A stretch of DNA of 64,000 nucleotides. It comes from Triglochin maritima. Its lineage: Eukaryota; Streptophyta; Magnoliopsida; Alismatales; Juncaginaceae. Under the pieces are notes generated by a model. It ran no database searches. It had not been told where the DNA came from and was given only the letters and a program-made list of their open reading frames with translations. Where the stretch lies: positions 60,286,925-60,350,924 of the forward strand of contig OY821772.1 of assembly GCA_963682175.1 (NCBI GenBank), given 5' to 3'. This document shows positions 41,511 to 53,191 of this stretch, in pieces (the first letter of the stretch is position 1; each line of letters starts with the position of its first letter). Made by a program: the position numbers and the translations under genes.

Positions 41511-41900
41511 AACAGCTTTTATTGACCCAATACTTACCTTTAATCATAACAAAATCACAATCTATTTCGATAGAATGGGAAAGTATGTGCACTAAACAAA
41601 ATTTTCAACCTTCAATGGCTAAATGCGCAGCAGACTGCTGTATTGGGAATAAATATTGTGACAGTACAAGGATTTATGCATAAAGTGATAACAAAAGACG
41701 TGCACCAAGTAAAATACAAGACCTCATTTCTTCACCGAACATCTGTGAAGAAATACCCAAGAAATTGGGGAAGATGGGAGCATTAGGCATGCAAATTACA
41801 TGAAGATATTATTACTATAAACCGCAGCTGAGTTTGCGATACAAATCAAGCATATGGAAAGAATTAAGAAAAGCTAATCCAGCAAGCAAAGCATAGCAGG

Positions 41901-42540
41901 CTAGTTTTTCACTGTTGTGACGTGCTTCAGCAACATCTCGACCACCTCCGGTGATATCCTTGCAGATTCATCCTTAAGATGATGAATTTTTGCCTCAGTC
42001 TCGTGTTCTAGGCGCTTCACATTTGCACCCGAGTCACCGCTGCTCTGCAAGATAAGTACACAAATAGAAGTAAGCACAAGTTGATATTTTCTGAGAATAT
42101 TGAACTTGTGATGCGAAGGCAATGTTGCATTGAATCCTAACCTCAGCAAGCTTCCTCTGATATTCTGATTCCATATAAGCACGGTACTCGGCAATCTCCT
42201 TCTCAGCCTCTTCCTTTGCCTGCTTCAGCCTTGCCATTTTTGCTGGTAGGACATAAAGAAATAAGATAAATTCTCTGTGAACATATAGTTTTAAAGGTAC
42301 AGGTAGAAATGCACTCCAAGGAATTGGGCATCTACGAAGAGTTGTAAGATGAAAATATTCTTCGAAATGCATCTACACCCACCACCAATGTATAACAAAA
42401 ATATTACAGAAGCATACATCATTGACTAAGGTAGGAATGCAATATGCCTTACCATTCCTGGCGGCGCTAAATATTTGTTGAGCCTCCTGCTCTGCCGCAA
42501 GTAGAAGTTGAATCCCACCCTGACGACTGTTGGATGCCAT
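41901..42540 (-). CDS. VHA-G: V-type H+-ATPase subunit G
   Basis: Coding exons 42453-42540, 42142-42242 and 41901-42044 give 110 aa, the usual length. Subunit G pairs with E to form the peripheral stalks of the vacuolar proton pump. The start [21 protein letters not shown], then [31 protein letters not shown] and the end [13 protein letters not shown] are diagnostic. The protein is a long charged helix, as expected for a stalk. A 5' UTR intron runs from 43948 to 42548, with acceptor seven bases before the ATG. The gene lies in the spacer of the large inverted repeat, and a MULE end sits just upstream of its TATA box. Confidence 0.97.
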
Positions 42541-44100
42541 TTTCAACCTGCAGAAGCAAGAAACAAGAATTGTCAACTATTTGTTTACCGCATTGGTTCA
42601 GCATCTGATGAATGATAGCCTTTAGAGAAAATGCAAATCCTAAAGAAGTGCTTCGTCAATTTTGGCAAATTTGGAGAAAAAACCTATCTTAAACTCTTCA
42701 ATGCAAATGCACCCTTCTATTCCAAAAAGATTTTGACAAGTTGGTAGAAAGATAACTTCAGCTCTCCATTGCCAATCGACCATTCAATTCCAAAAGCGGT
42801 GTTCTTGCAATTACTTTCTTTAGACAATTCATTTGTCACGTACACTCATGGTCAAATCAAAGCACGTTTGAAGAGGGGATTCACAGGATCAAATATTTAA
42901 ATTCACACTATAACATTCAATGTTCCCTTTTAGAAGAAAAAAACATCCACTAAAACGAAAAAAATCATCTTATCTACCCCATTTTTGCAAAGGAAATACA
43001 GATTTTTCAGCATCACAACAACAAAACACAACATGGAGGTAATAGGGACTACAACATCAAATGTTTTTGACAAAATGTCTCAGGTTCCTGTTGAGTTGAA
43101 GGTCTTGATGATTTTGCAAAGATCTAGTATTTTGCTAAATACCAAGCCCAAGTGTTGATGTCACCGTTGGACTTCACGAAAGTCCACGGTTCATGTTCTC
43201 TAGTAAAAATCGGCAGCATTGGGTGATTCCTCAACTTTTCTCTACAAAGTACCCCTATATTTTGGTATCACTAAAATTGCAAAGTGCATATAATTCGGTT
43301 AACTTTATTTTCACCAAACTCCGGGGTAACTCGGTGTCAATTTCTAGAAACAATGTTGGCTTGCAACGAGTTAGACGAAGATTTGGTACTTATGCAAAAT
43401 AGGCTTTGCCGTTAGAATTGGTTCTAGTCGGACAAATGAAATTAGATATTCCGGGAAATGTGTCAGGTGAAATCGGCCAAATCTATGCTATTGGAAGCAA
43501 TAAATTCTCTAACAGGGGCGTCAGCAAACAACAAAGAAGAAGACACCAAGTAATCAATCATCGGAGGATACGATCTATAACAGACATCGCTTCTCACATA
43601 CTCCAACACAACACAAGTTCAGAAAAGAAAAAAAGATACAAAAAACCAAATTTAAAAATAAAAAAGCCTAATTATATTATACTTTGTAAAAAAAAAGATC
43701 TCAAAATGAATTACACTTTTTCCTGAAAACCGAAATCAAACTCACAACTAAATCAAACAGAACCCTAAAAATCCAAAATTTCGACAAATCAAACCCGGAA
43801 ACACCATTAGTCACGATCTAAATGCCAAGATACAACAAAACCCAAACCCTAACTAAGAGCCTCGGAAGGGAAAAGAACGGATCGGATCTGACGAAGAAGA
43901 GGTAGATCGGAACGAAGAAATCGAGATCTGAGCGGAAGAGAGATTTACCTGAGGATTGGTGATTGGAGAAGAATGACAGAGGAGAGAGAGATTGGTCTGC
44001 GACGAGACGACCTTTATCTTTTTCTTGTTTCTGTGGGTGGAAACTAAACGAGTTGCTTACTCCGGTCGGATGGTGGTCCATGTACCGACTTCTGGGGTCA
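42541..44100 (-). other. 5' UTR and 5' UTR intron of VHA-G
   Basis: Exon 1 (non-coding) ends at 43949 with CTCAG|GTAAAT. The intron spans 43948-42548 and ends TTCTGCAG. It is about 1.4 kb, AT-rich and without a gene. The open frame at 43193-43402 (+) has no recognisable domain. Large 5' UTR introns are common in plant housekeeping genes and often raise expression. Confidence 0.75.
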
Positions 44101-44127
44101 GACGATTTTGCACAATTAACCCTGACA

Positions 44128-44135
44128 TTTTTATA
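44128..44135 (-). promoter_or_regulatory. TATA box of VHA-G
   Basis: TATAAAAA on the minus strand, suitably placed upstream of the non-coding first exon. The end of MULE-3 (44154) is only 18 bp further upstream. Confidence 0.6.
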
Positions 44136-44285
44136 CCCGGTGAGTTTGATAAAGGGAATTATTATTCGTTGTCCCAAAATTATTTAAATCGTTCGTCTAA
44201 TTACTATTTTGCTCTTCACAATTCATTTAATACAAATTTCGTCCCGTCTCAACTTCTGTCTACGTTTTCCTCACTTTACTAGTAC

Positions 44286-44688
44286 GATGACTGTAAATGG
44301 GTATGATTTTACCCACAACATGTCCCTCCCCGTCCCACCTGACGCGGGTTGCAGACAAAAAAATGTTACCCGCCAACCCGCCACCGGCACAACCCGCATA
44401 ATAAGCGGTGTGGGTTGCGGTTTTCTCGCATAAGCCTTATATTTTGTTTGATTTTTTTTGTATTTTGTTTGATTTTGTTTGTATTTAGCTTTAAAAACAT
44501 ACATTGATTGATTTTTTTCTTGATTTTTTGTACTTAACTTTGATTAAAATGAATAATGTTAAAGAAAATGAATTGATTTTTGTATTTAGATTTAATCAAA
44601 GAAAAACCCGCCTTGCGTAGCTTAGTACACCCTTACGTGGGATGGGTAGCGGATTTGTTTACCCCGCACTGCCCCGCTTACACCCCTA
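44286..44688. mobile_element. Diverged hAT element nested in MULE-3
   Basis: Same family as 25904-26431: CTGTAAATGGGTA at the left end, ACGCGGGTTGCAG, AACCCGCATAATAAGCGG, and GCTTACACCCCTA at the right end. The host sequence is split between CTAGTAC and ACACCAC, which are joined in the uninterrupted MULE-4 (near 49092-49107). The TSD is no longer recognisable. Confidence 0.7.
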
Positions 44689-44699
44689 ACACCACGAAA

Positions 44700-45887
44700 A
44701 TGTATGACGAAACGTCTGGATCCGGTGAAGTAAGCCTAGCAACAAAAAAATTTGTGACAGACGTCTGTGTAAGTCGCTCCCATGTGAGGGGGGGGGGGTC
44801 CTATTCAAACGTTTTTTTAATTTGTTATGTTGTGTTATTTTAAATTATTTTAGGTTCTGTTGCAAGATTTCAGTGGTGATGGATTAGATTACAATGAGTT
44901 TTTTTAAGTACACAAGTATTCCTAACAATCGAGGACGTTAGTAAATAGGCGAAACAAGTTGCCATCGGAGCCAATTTTTTTGGGTAATATCATCCTACAA
45001 ATCAAAAGCAGATAATCAAATGGATTGTCATCTAAGATGCGATAGTAGAAATGAAATGGGTTCTCGTGATATGGATATTGCACTATGGAAGAACACGAAA
45101 AGAAAGGATTGCGATTGTCGTTTTTTGATAAAGGTGGTCAAGCGACGGGATTGTGATGGATGGATTGTAGTTCAAATAGTACTCATAGGTAACACAACCA
45201 CAAACTTGCAGTTTATCCAGAGGGTCACCGACAGATCAACGGTCTTAGTCCTGGGGCCAAGAAAATTGTTTGTGATATGATTGAGGCACAAGCAAAACCA
45301 CGTAACATTTTGTTGGCAGTAAAAGAGAAATTTCCGGAGGATAATCCCAATCAGAGTCACATTTATAATTCAGAGAGTACATGAGGATGACGAAATCCGA
45401 AGACAGGAATCCCGCTCAGCAATTTCTGCATCAGACAGTGCAGTATCAGTACTTACATTAGATTATGGCGGATGAAGAAACTAATGTCATCACTCACGCA
45501 TTTTTGGCACTTCCGACGTCAGTTCAGTTGTTGTGCGCATACCCTTTCGTAATCTGTATGGTTTCGACGTACAAAACGAACAAGTACAAGATGCATTTGT
45601 TCGAGATGGTTGGGGTGACACCAACAAACATGAACTTCCTTGTCGGCTATGCGATTATGAAAGATGAAACCTAGTCTAGTTACCAGTGCGTATTGGAGAA
45701 GTTGCGAGATATGTTATTGGGTACTGTCAGCCCGACTGCAATAATAACGGACCGGGAGTTAGGGCTTATGCGACCAGTGAGAGAGGTTTTTCCTGAGTCT
45801 GCTCATTTACTTTGCACATTGCATATCAACAAAGATGTATACAACTACACATACCACGTATTCGGAAAGAACTTACTGCATCGCTAG
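44700..45887 (+). pseudogene. MULE transposase (mudrA-type) pseudogene
   Basis: A short first exon at 44700-44729 is followed by a second starting at 44854. Recognisable pieces are a FAR1-like N-terminal region (about 45020-45190: CHLRCDSRNEM, CDCRFLIKVV), an ILLAVKEKF stretch (about 45310), and the MULE transposase core (about 45540-45880: STYKTNKYKM, TDRELGLMRPV, LLCTLHINKDV). Several stops and frameshifts break it. The usual Asp before the TYKTN motif (DCTYKTN or DSTYKTN in relatives) is Val here, so the catalytic triad is lost as well. Confidence 0.85.
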
Positions 45888-45909
45888 ATGTCTTATCCAG
45901 TGGTCTCTC

Positions 45910-47995
45910 AGGTCTTAGGGCGGTACCGCGCACGAGAACTGGATGTGAGCACCTACCTAACCTATCAAAATAATTTACATGACAAGTGGAGGGGTCGCAG
46001 CTACGTGTGAGATCGCCAAGGTGAAGTTTGCCTCCTCTCGGAAATGCCCTCGAAACCGATTCCACGCTCGAAGCGTTGTACCTGACGTCGTACGTCATTG
46101 CAGTCGTAAACTGCAATGCATGCTCTAGCAACGGGATGTCAACCAGGATAACCTGAACGTACCCTAACTGATGCAAGATGCGATCATGCAAATAAGGTTC
46201 CATGATATTCCGATAACGAATAACGCACATCAATAATGTCCTCGACACAGCTGCAGCAGACTCAGGACCATAGGACAACCACTCCACCCAAACGTTTACA
46301 CATTAATAATAATAAAAATAAAATTTAAATAAAGGTGAATGATATAAAGTTTTATACCTGCGATGCAGTCATCTGATCTAGCCGTCTACGAATGGAATGA
46401 AGTCTCCTCTCACTTTTATCCTCGTTCCTGACAACCCACATAAGCGAACAAGGATGACCCGACTCAATGATTTTCCGCTCCTAATGCGGGCAAAAAGGAG
46501 GAAAATACTCATATATCCAAGCCTGCAGCAGCGTAAGACAACCCGTAATACCAGAACAATCAGCACGACTCGCTATCTCCAACTGGCGATACAAGTATGC
46601 CAACGTCGCTGACCTCCATGAGTATTGACCAATGATATCTGGGTCTCTAGCCTCCAATAAGTCACATGGTCTGACTCTGCAACCGCTCTTGTCGACAAAC
46701 AAGACGCGTCCGAGCAATAAGAACAGGTAGACACTCAACTGCGTAACCTCAGTCTGCTGTGGTCGTCCTCATCTACAAAAGTCGTCAATAACGTCGATGC
46801 TAGCACCACCGCCACTCCAAAACGAGTCATCCCTCCCAAGACCATCAATGCTCACCCCGAGCAACTTTGATACATAACTCTTTAGCTCAGGCGTCGATGC
46901 CTGAGCACTGACCATACGACCCTCAACAGGAATGCGCAGAATCTGGAGGACGTGATGCAACATGATCGTCATCTCTCCGAAAGGCAAGTGGAAAGAGTTG
47001 GTGTCATGCTGTCAGCGCTCCACAAACCCAGAAATTAACGACATGTGAAGGCAAGGGAACATGTTGTAAGACAATTGACCCAATCCGCTATCAGTTATGA
47101 CCCTCGTGATATCATCGCTCAAAATTGAGCACCAACCCTGCAATGTAGCAAATGCTCTGTGCCGATTATGTCACTTTGGAACCTTCCGATCCTCGTCCTC
47201 CCAAATGCGTCTGGCGATATGGCCTCCAAAACTCGGATTGACGCTATCATCTAAAGGCCACCGGACATCACACCAGTCACGATCCAAGAATCGTCCTCAA
47301 CCTTCTTCTTCTTCTGAGCTCGGGCATCTGCAGTGCAAGAACCCGAATCACCGGTCACAAACCTACCACCTCTACCCTTCCGAATTACCCACTCAGCAGA
47401 AGAAGAACTACCACGTCACCCCCATCCTCTACCATACTGCTGCCTTTCCTCCTACTGCCGCTCCAACCCCATACCGACCCCCATCGTCACTGTCTACCTC
47501 ATATGAATCTTCATCGTCGTCGAAAGAATTCTCACGTGTCTAACGACGACGTAAACTATGTCTCTCCCTCCTAACCGAAGAAGATATACTCCGTCTACGT
47601 GGATGATGAGGTGTTGAATCCTCTTCGTAAGTTGTACAACGCGTAAAGGTATGAATTTTTCTTCTTCCTCCACGGTAACCCGATGACAATTAATTAAATT
47701 TTAGAAATAAAATGATGTTAAATGGATTTAAGCATCTAAATTAACAAATTTATTAATTATTTTTAACTAATTATCAATTAATACTAATTATTATTTTTAA
47801 AAAATTAAAAATATGGGAGGGGCGTTTGCGGGAGACGCCCACCCCATGGGGGGCGTCCGCGGGACCCCCCCTCAAACAGGTGGGCGCCCGCAGACGCCCA
47901 CACCGATTTTATTTATTTTATTTTTAAATTAAATTAATGGGACATTTTGCCAAATTCGAGTGCACCGGGTGTCCGCTGACTCCTTTCATGTCCTC
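45910..47995 (-). pseudogene. Plant mobile domain (PMD) protein pseudogene
   Basis: The minus strand reads clear PMD (aminotransferase-like / MAIN-MAIL1-type) motifs in order: FPCLHMSLISGFVERWQHD (about 47060-47000), MPFGEMTIMLHHVLQILRIP (46987-46925), a block with LFLLLGRVLFVDKSG and YSWRSATLAYLYRQLEIASRA (about 46735-46560), AWIYEYFPP, and YLHDRILHQLGY (about 46195-46155). Frames change between blocks. The first exon, MSRRPE in relatives, has an early TGA here. PMD proteins occur both as host silencing factors and inside plant transposons. Here the gene is the second gene of a MULE, convergent with the transposase. Confidence 0.8.
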
Positions 47996-48438
47996 TGAGA
48001 CATTCTTCTTGATTATTATGAGAGGAAGATGAAGAGAGAGTGGTGGTAGGAGAGTGAAATGAAGAGATATATAAGTAGAAATGAGAGAATGACAAAACGG
48101 TAATTCGCACGCGCGGTTTAAGTAATTTTAGGGCGACGTTTAGGAGTTCAGTTGATAAATAGAGTTCGGGTTTGGAAACAGTGACAACAATTCGGTAAAT
48201 TGACTATGTCGTTTGAAAGTTGACACGACATGGTAACACAATATAGAAAAATTGTAGCTAGAAATAGCTTCATGACTCTATTGTATGTTGTGTTCTTGTC
48301 GTCTAGTCCGATACGAGTTCACTTAGTGTGTGATTGGTTTGGAGGAAGTAAAAGATCTCATGGAACTCTAGTTTTATGACCTCTTAATTTTGTAATGGAA
48401 GTGGGAGAAGTCAAATCTCAACTAACGAAATAGAATTT

Positions 48439-48660
48439 ATGGCTACACAAACCGTTGAAGGTAGTTCTAAGGCTAAGCCAAAACAAACGAGTATAAGTTA
48501 TTTAATGAAACCAATAAATTTGAAAAATGGTAAAGTGGCGTCGGACCGGGGGACTACTCCACTTATCGGAGTTGCAATGGCTTTACTTGTCGTAGTCCTA
48601 TCTCTTATTTTGGGGAATTATAATTCCCCCACTTTATTGGATGAAATTTTAATGAATTAG
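48439..48660 (+). pseudogene. psbH: Nuclear psbH-like frame, right arm
   Basis: Partner of 39533-39754, also open over 73 codons with [10 protein letters not shown] start and ILMN end. Substitutions relative to the left copy include LGWG to SDRG before TTPL. It is plastid-derived sequence carried in the inverted repeat. Confidence 0.8.
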
Positions 48661-48957
48661 GTTTATAAAAGTAACTAGGTCCCATTTTTTCATCAAATTT
48701 TTATTATTAAAATTCGAATTTATAGGTCGTTCTGGTTGTTCGAATCTCAAGTACAAATTCATAACTTTGTCGAATTCTTGGAAGTGTACTTCCAGAAATT
48801 CATCAAGTTTTTCTACAAATCAATTGTCAGAATTCACTCTCGAAGTCCAGTTCTTCCATTTCAGGGTCATTTTTCAGAACAATTTCTGACGATTGGTTTG
48901 TAGAAAAGTCGATGAACTTCTGAAAGTTCACTTCCAAAAGTTACACAATTTTATTAA

Positions 48958-50141
48958 GGGAACTACTATTCGTCGCCGGAAAACTACTTAAATCGCCCCA
49001 AAAATGACCTTTTTGCCCTGAACAAATCAATTAATACCGATTTCGTCTCGTGTCTTTAAACAAGGTGTTTGACTCAGTTTTACTCACATTCCTAGTACCA
49101 ACACCACAAAAATGTCTGGCGAAGCACCTGAATCCGGCGAGGTAACGGGGGCGGAATTTTTTTCCCGACTCGGGCGTCTGTCTAAACCGCCTCCACCTAT
49201 GTGGAGCCGTGTTAGGCAAACGCCTCCACCAAGGTGGAGGCGGTTTAGCCAGACGCCCGTTTTTTTGTTTTTTTTAATTTTCTGTTAAATTCAATTTTTT
49301 CAGGTTCCGTTGCAAGATTTCGGTGGTGATGGAGTAGATTACAGTGAGCTTTTTGACAGTAAAGAAATATTTACAACAATCGAGGAAGGTTGTAAATGGG
49401 CGAAACAAGTTGCAATCGGAGCCAAATGTTTTTTGGTTATATCATCATACAAACCAAAAGCAGATAACCGGATGGATTGTTACCTCAGATGTGATCGCAG
49501 ACGTGAGATGAGTTCTCGTGATACGAGTATTGCACTACGAAAAAATACGAAAAGAAAAGGTTGCGGTTGTCGGTTTTTGATAAAAGTGGTGGAGCGACGA
49601 GATCGTGATGGATGAGTTATTGTTTCTAGTAGCATTTATGGGCAGCACAACCACCCATTGGCAGTTTATTCAGAGGGTCACCGACAGGTCAACGGACTTA
49701 GTGCTGGGGCAAAGCAAATTGTTCGGGATATGGCAGATGCACAAGCAAGACCCCGTAACATTTTGTTGGCGGTAAAGAAGAAATTTTCGGACGATAATCT
49801 GAATCAAAGACAGACACGAAACGGGGGAGGCGGTTATGCAGTTTCGGCGACCGCCCTCTCGTTGGGTCGGGCGTCTCCCGCGGACGCCCGACTCAAAAAT
49901 GTTTTTTTTTAAATTAATTGAAATAAACAAGGTAATTTACCAGATGTGAGTAGTCAGGGGTCTCCGCTGGTTCTTTTTCTGGCCTCCGAGACATTTTATG
50001 TGGTGAATAGAAGAGTGATATGAAGAGAAAGTTGTGTTAAAAGAGTGAAATGAGGAGTTATATTAGTAGAAAGGGTAGATGGGCAAAATGGTAATCTTAC
50101 GGACGATTTAAGTAGTTTTACGGCGACGAATAGCAGTTCAG
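48958..50141. mobile_element. Deletion-derivative MULE (MULE-4), 1184 bp
   Basis: Exact 9-bp TSD TTTTATTAA (48949-48957 and 50142-50150). The left arm of the inverted repeat shows the empty site (TTAATAAAATTGTGG near 39238-39252). Both ends match the local MULE family. It keeps the 5' half of the transposase gene (+) and, at the far end, the first exon of the PMD gene (-, about 49995-49943, MSRRPEKEPAETP). The middle is deleted. GC-rich inverted modules lie at about 49165-49260 and 49825-49890. Confidence 0.93.
49112..49815 (+). pseudogene. MULE transposase N-terminal half in MULE-4
   Basis: Exon 1, MSGEAPESGE, is at 49112-49141 with donor GT at 49142. Exon 2 starts at 49304 with VPLQDFGGDGVDYSELF and continues through a FAR1/MudrA-type zinc-binding N-terminus (CYLRCDRRREM, CGCRFLIKVVERRD, HNHPLAVYSEGHRQ). 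There is one TGA at 49613-49615. The frame ends where the element's internal deletion begins, before the catalytic domain. It is better preserved than the copy in MULE-3. Confidence 0.8.
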
Positions 50142-50209
50142 TTTTATTAATTTGTACTTCAGAATCGAACCAGCGGAACGACCTATAAATTCAAATTCTA
50201 ATAAAAAAT

Positions 50210-50930
50210 AATAATCTCAAAGGTACTAACAGATGGGTTTTCTTTAAAGTTTAGACTATTTCTATATTATATTGTTGAGATCGAAAGCTTAGTCACTGCA
50301 AATTTCATTGTTGAGAATAATCAAACATTTGATAACGTTGGAGCCTTTGTGAGATGTCCATTTAAGATGGCCAAAGATATCTACTGCCAACCAAGTTCTG
50401 ATACTGCAGCGTTGCGGATTTTTACTGCCAATTGGACTTGACACTATTAAGCCGTGAGGTTTTATTAACCAAAACGATTCATATCGACCCATAGAAACCT
50501 TACACAATAACCACGAAGAAAACATATGATTTGAAGTTTTTTTTCCCAAAAAGAGCCCTAATAACGACACGGTAAAATAATTTAGTAACATGGTAATAAA
50601 CGATTTTGGTTTGGTGTATGGGTTATAAGTTTATAACACGCCTTATGCGTGGTACGATATTTAGGATGAATTTAATGTCATTGTCATGGTAGGTACTGTT
50701 TTTAGGATGAACTTTATTGTCTTTGGCGCATGTGAACATTAGTCCCACATCGAACAATCGTAAGATTCAAGCGTTTCATATTATATGGTGTCCAACAATA
50801 ATGATACAAAGATATAAGTGGATGTGTGTTTAAATAGCTATGAAAGGTAGTGCTCTTCTATCTAAGAGTTTAGTTGAAATTCTTCTGACTAAAGAGTACT
50901 ACCTTTCATAGCTATAAATTTCATTTTTTT
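50210..50930 (-). repeat. Inverted copy of the 740-bp block
   Basis: Right-arm partner of 38433-39172, with the 78-codon frame read on the minus strand (ORF extends 50591-50289) and the hairpin at about 50835-50915. Confidence 0.8.
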
Positions 50931-51997
50931 GTTGATTCTTCTTGTTTGTTTTGTTTTGGAAATTGAAAATCAATTTGTTTATTTTAATCCCGTGCCACGC
51001 AAATCTCTCGACCCTTCTTCTTGATGGTAATGCTCATACGGAGTCTTGCATGGCACAAGCTTAAAAATAATGCATTTGGTACTTCCATTGACCAGAAATA
51101 ATTAAGGTTGAGAATAGTGCATTTCGTACAACCTTTGATAGCTATAAATTTCACAAGTTTTTTGGTTGATAATCTGTGTTGATGGATTCTTGTTTCTTTT
51201 GTTTGGGAAACTGAAATTTAATTTTGTGTTTTCTAGAATTGATTTATTTCAAGAACGTAGATATCAGGGGTTGATAGACAAACTTGCAACTTGTTAACTG
51301 GTGATAAAATTTGTGAGGGTGATATAAAATCGATTTGTTTATTTTGGAAAAATGATTTACTTCATGGATGTGAAAATTAAGGTTGATAGATGGACTTACA
51401 ACTTGTTAACTGGTGATAAATTTTGTGAGGATGAGATAAGATCAATATGTTTATTTTGGAAATGCTTGATGCGTTCATCTAACGGCATGACATTAATTGG
51501 AAGAGGAACACGAAGAAAGAAATCGAACGAAAATTTTGGGTGAAAGGTATTAATGCTCGTATGTCAAGGAACCCCAACCTTAATTATTTCAAGTCAATGG
51601 AAGTACTAATTGCACTATTCCTAAGCATTACCATTCAGAAGAATGGATGAGAGATTTGCGTGGCACAAGCTTGGGAATAGTGGATTCGGTACTTCCATTG
51701 ACCTAAAATAATTAAGGTTGGGGTTCCTTGACATACGAGCATTAATACGTTTTCACGTAAAAAAATTGTTCACTTTCTTTCTTCTTGTTCCTCTTCCGGT
51801 TCCAAGCTCGTGCCACACAAATCTCCAAACCCTTCTTCTGGACGGTAATGCTCATATGTCAAGGAATCTGATGTCTAGTGAGATTACTTCTGACTAGTGA
51901 GCATTACCTTTCAGAAGAAGGGTTAGGATATTCGCGTTGCAAGAGTTTGGGGATAGTGCAATTGGTACTTCTATTGACCTGAAATAATTAAGGTTGG

Positions 51998-52225
51998 GGT
52001 TCGAGTTGAAGCAGGATAGTGTTTAAGAAAATGTTAGAGGCATGAAACCCCTTACGAAGCTTTCGAAAGTTTATATACCTCGTAACATTCGGATCAAAAA
52101 TCATGTTTTCCTGCAACGTTGTTGTCTAGCATTGGATGTTTTGATTGTTTGGAGAGAGAGGCTGGTGTTTATGATCTTAGCATATAATGTGATTTTGGTC
52201 ATTGGATTGGTCAACATTTTTTTGA
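51998..52225. repeat. GSNOR-intron-2-like segment in the right arm
   Basis: In complement it matches 24720-24960 of GSNOR intron 2, with shared phrases such as CCAATGCTAGACAACAAC, CGAAAGCTTCGTAAGG and GCCTCTAACATTTTCTT. It is joined directly to the plastid-protein-gene fragment at 52262-52690. Confidence 0.7.
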
Positions 52226-52261
52226 GCTTTTTTGGGTTGATTCCTGTGTTGGTGATGTGTT

Positions 52262-52690
52262 TGTTTGGTGGACTAGTTGTATGATGCGGCGTTTGATATA
52301 TCTTGTTTGGTGGACTAGTTGTATGATGCGGCGTTTGATATATCTTGCTGATGGATTCTTGTTTGTTTTGTTTGGGAAACTGAAATTGAATTTCATGTGT
52401 TCCTAGAACTGATTTATTTCATGAACGCAGAAATTGAGGTTGATAAATAGACTTACAACTTGTTAACTGGTGATTTTTTTGTGAGGGTGAGATAAGATCA
52501 ATGTGTTTGTTTTGGAAAAAATGATTATTTCATGAACGTTGAAATTAAGAGTTGATAAATGGACTTACAACTTGTTAACTGGTGATAAATTATGTGAGGG
52601 TGATATAAGATCAATGTGTTTATTTTGGAACAACTTGAAGTGTTCATCTAATGGCATGACATTAACTGGAAGAGCAACAAGAAGAAAGAA
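52262..52690 (-). pseudogene. Fragment copied from the plastid-protein gene (right arm)
   Basis: Inverted partner of 36822-37250. The junction with exon 3 sequence (ATGATGCGGCGTTTGAT) is duplicated in tandem at about 52280 and 52325. Smaller pieces recur at 51240-51530 and 54530-54640. Confidence 0.7.
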
Positions 52691-53191
52691 ACTGAAAATA
52701 AATTTTAGGTGAAAGGCAATGCTCATATGTCAAGGAACCGCAACCTTGACTTTTTTAGGTCAATAGAATGCACTATCCTCAAGCTTGTGCCACGCAAATC
52801 TCCTAACCCTTCTGAAAGGTAATGCTCATACGTCAAAGAATTTGATAAGAGACATTGCTATTGTCGTCGATCTTAGTTTTCCCTTTCTTTTTGGATTTCT
52901 TCACCCCTTTTAGATGAGTGTATGGTTCTACTTGAACGTTTCATATGTCAATTGGTGGCACCGAAGTAGGTGTGTAGCAGTCTTTGGACTCCTCCGTATG
53001 CGATTTTTTTCCAGAACTACAATTTTCTGGACTATCAGGAATAAGGATAGAAGCCCTGGGTTGTTCACGTTGAGTGTTGCAGATAAAAGAAAACATGATG
53101 GGCTGCCATTTTGGGTACCTGCATAACATTACCCACGCATGAAAAAAGTAAAATTTGAATGACAGTGTGCTTAATGGATGTAGTGTGCTTC

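Larger units (their letters stand above)
44154..48150. mobile_element. Two-gene MULE, decayed, 4.0 kb (MULE-3)
   Basis: The left end GGGAATTATTATTCGTTGTCC and the right end (complement of TGAACTCCTAAACGTCGCCC) belong to the local MULE family. Flanks TTTGATAAA (44145-44153) and GTTGATAAA (48151-48159) are a 9-bp TSD with one mismatch. It carries convergent gene remains: mudrA-type transposase (+, 44700-45887) and plant mobile domain protein (-, 47995-45910). A hAT element is nested at 44286-44688. Its right end is duplicated in the left arm of the inverted repeat, so it was in place before that duplication. Confidence 0.85.
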
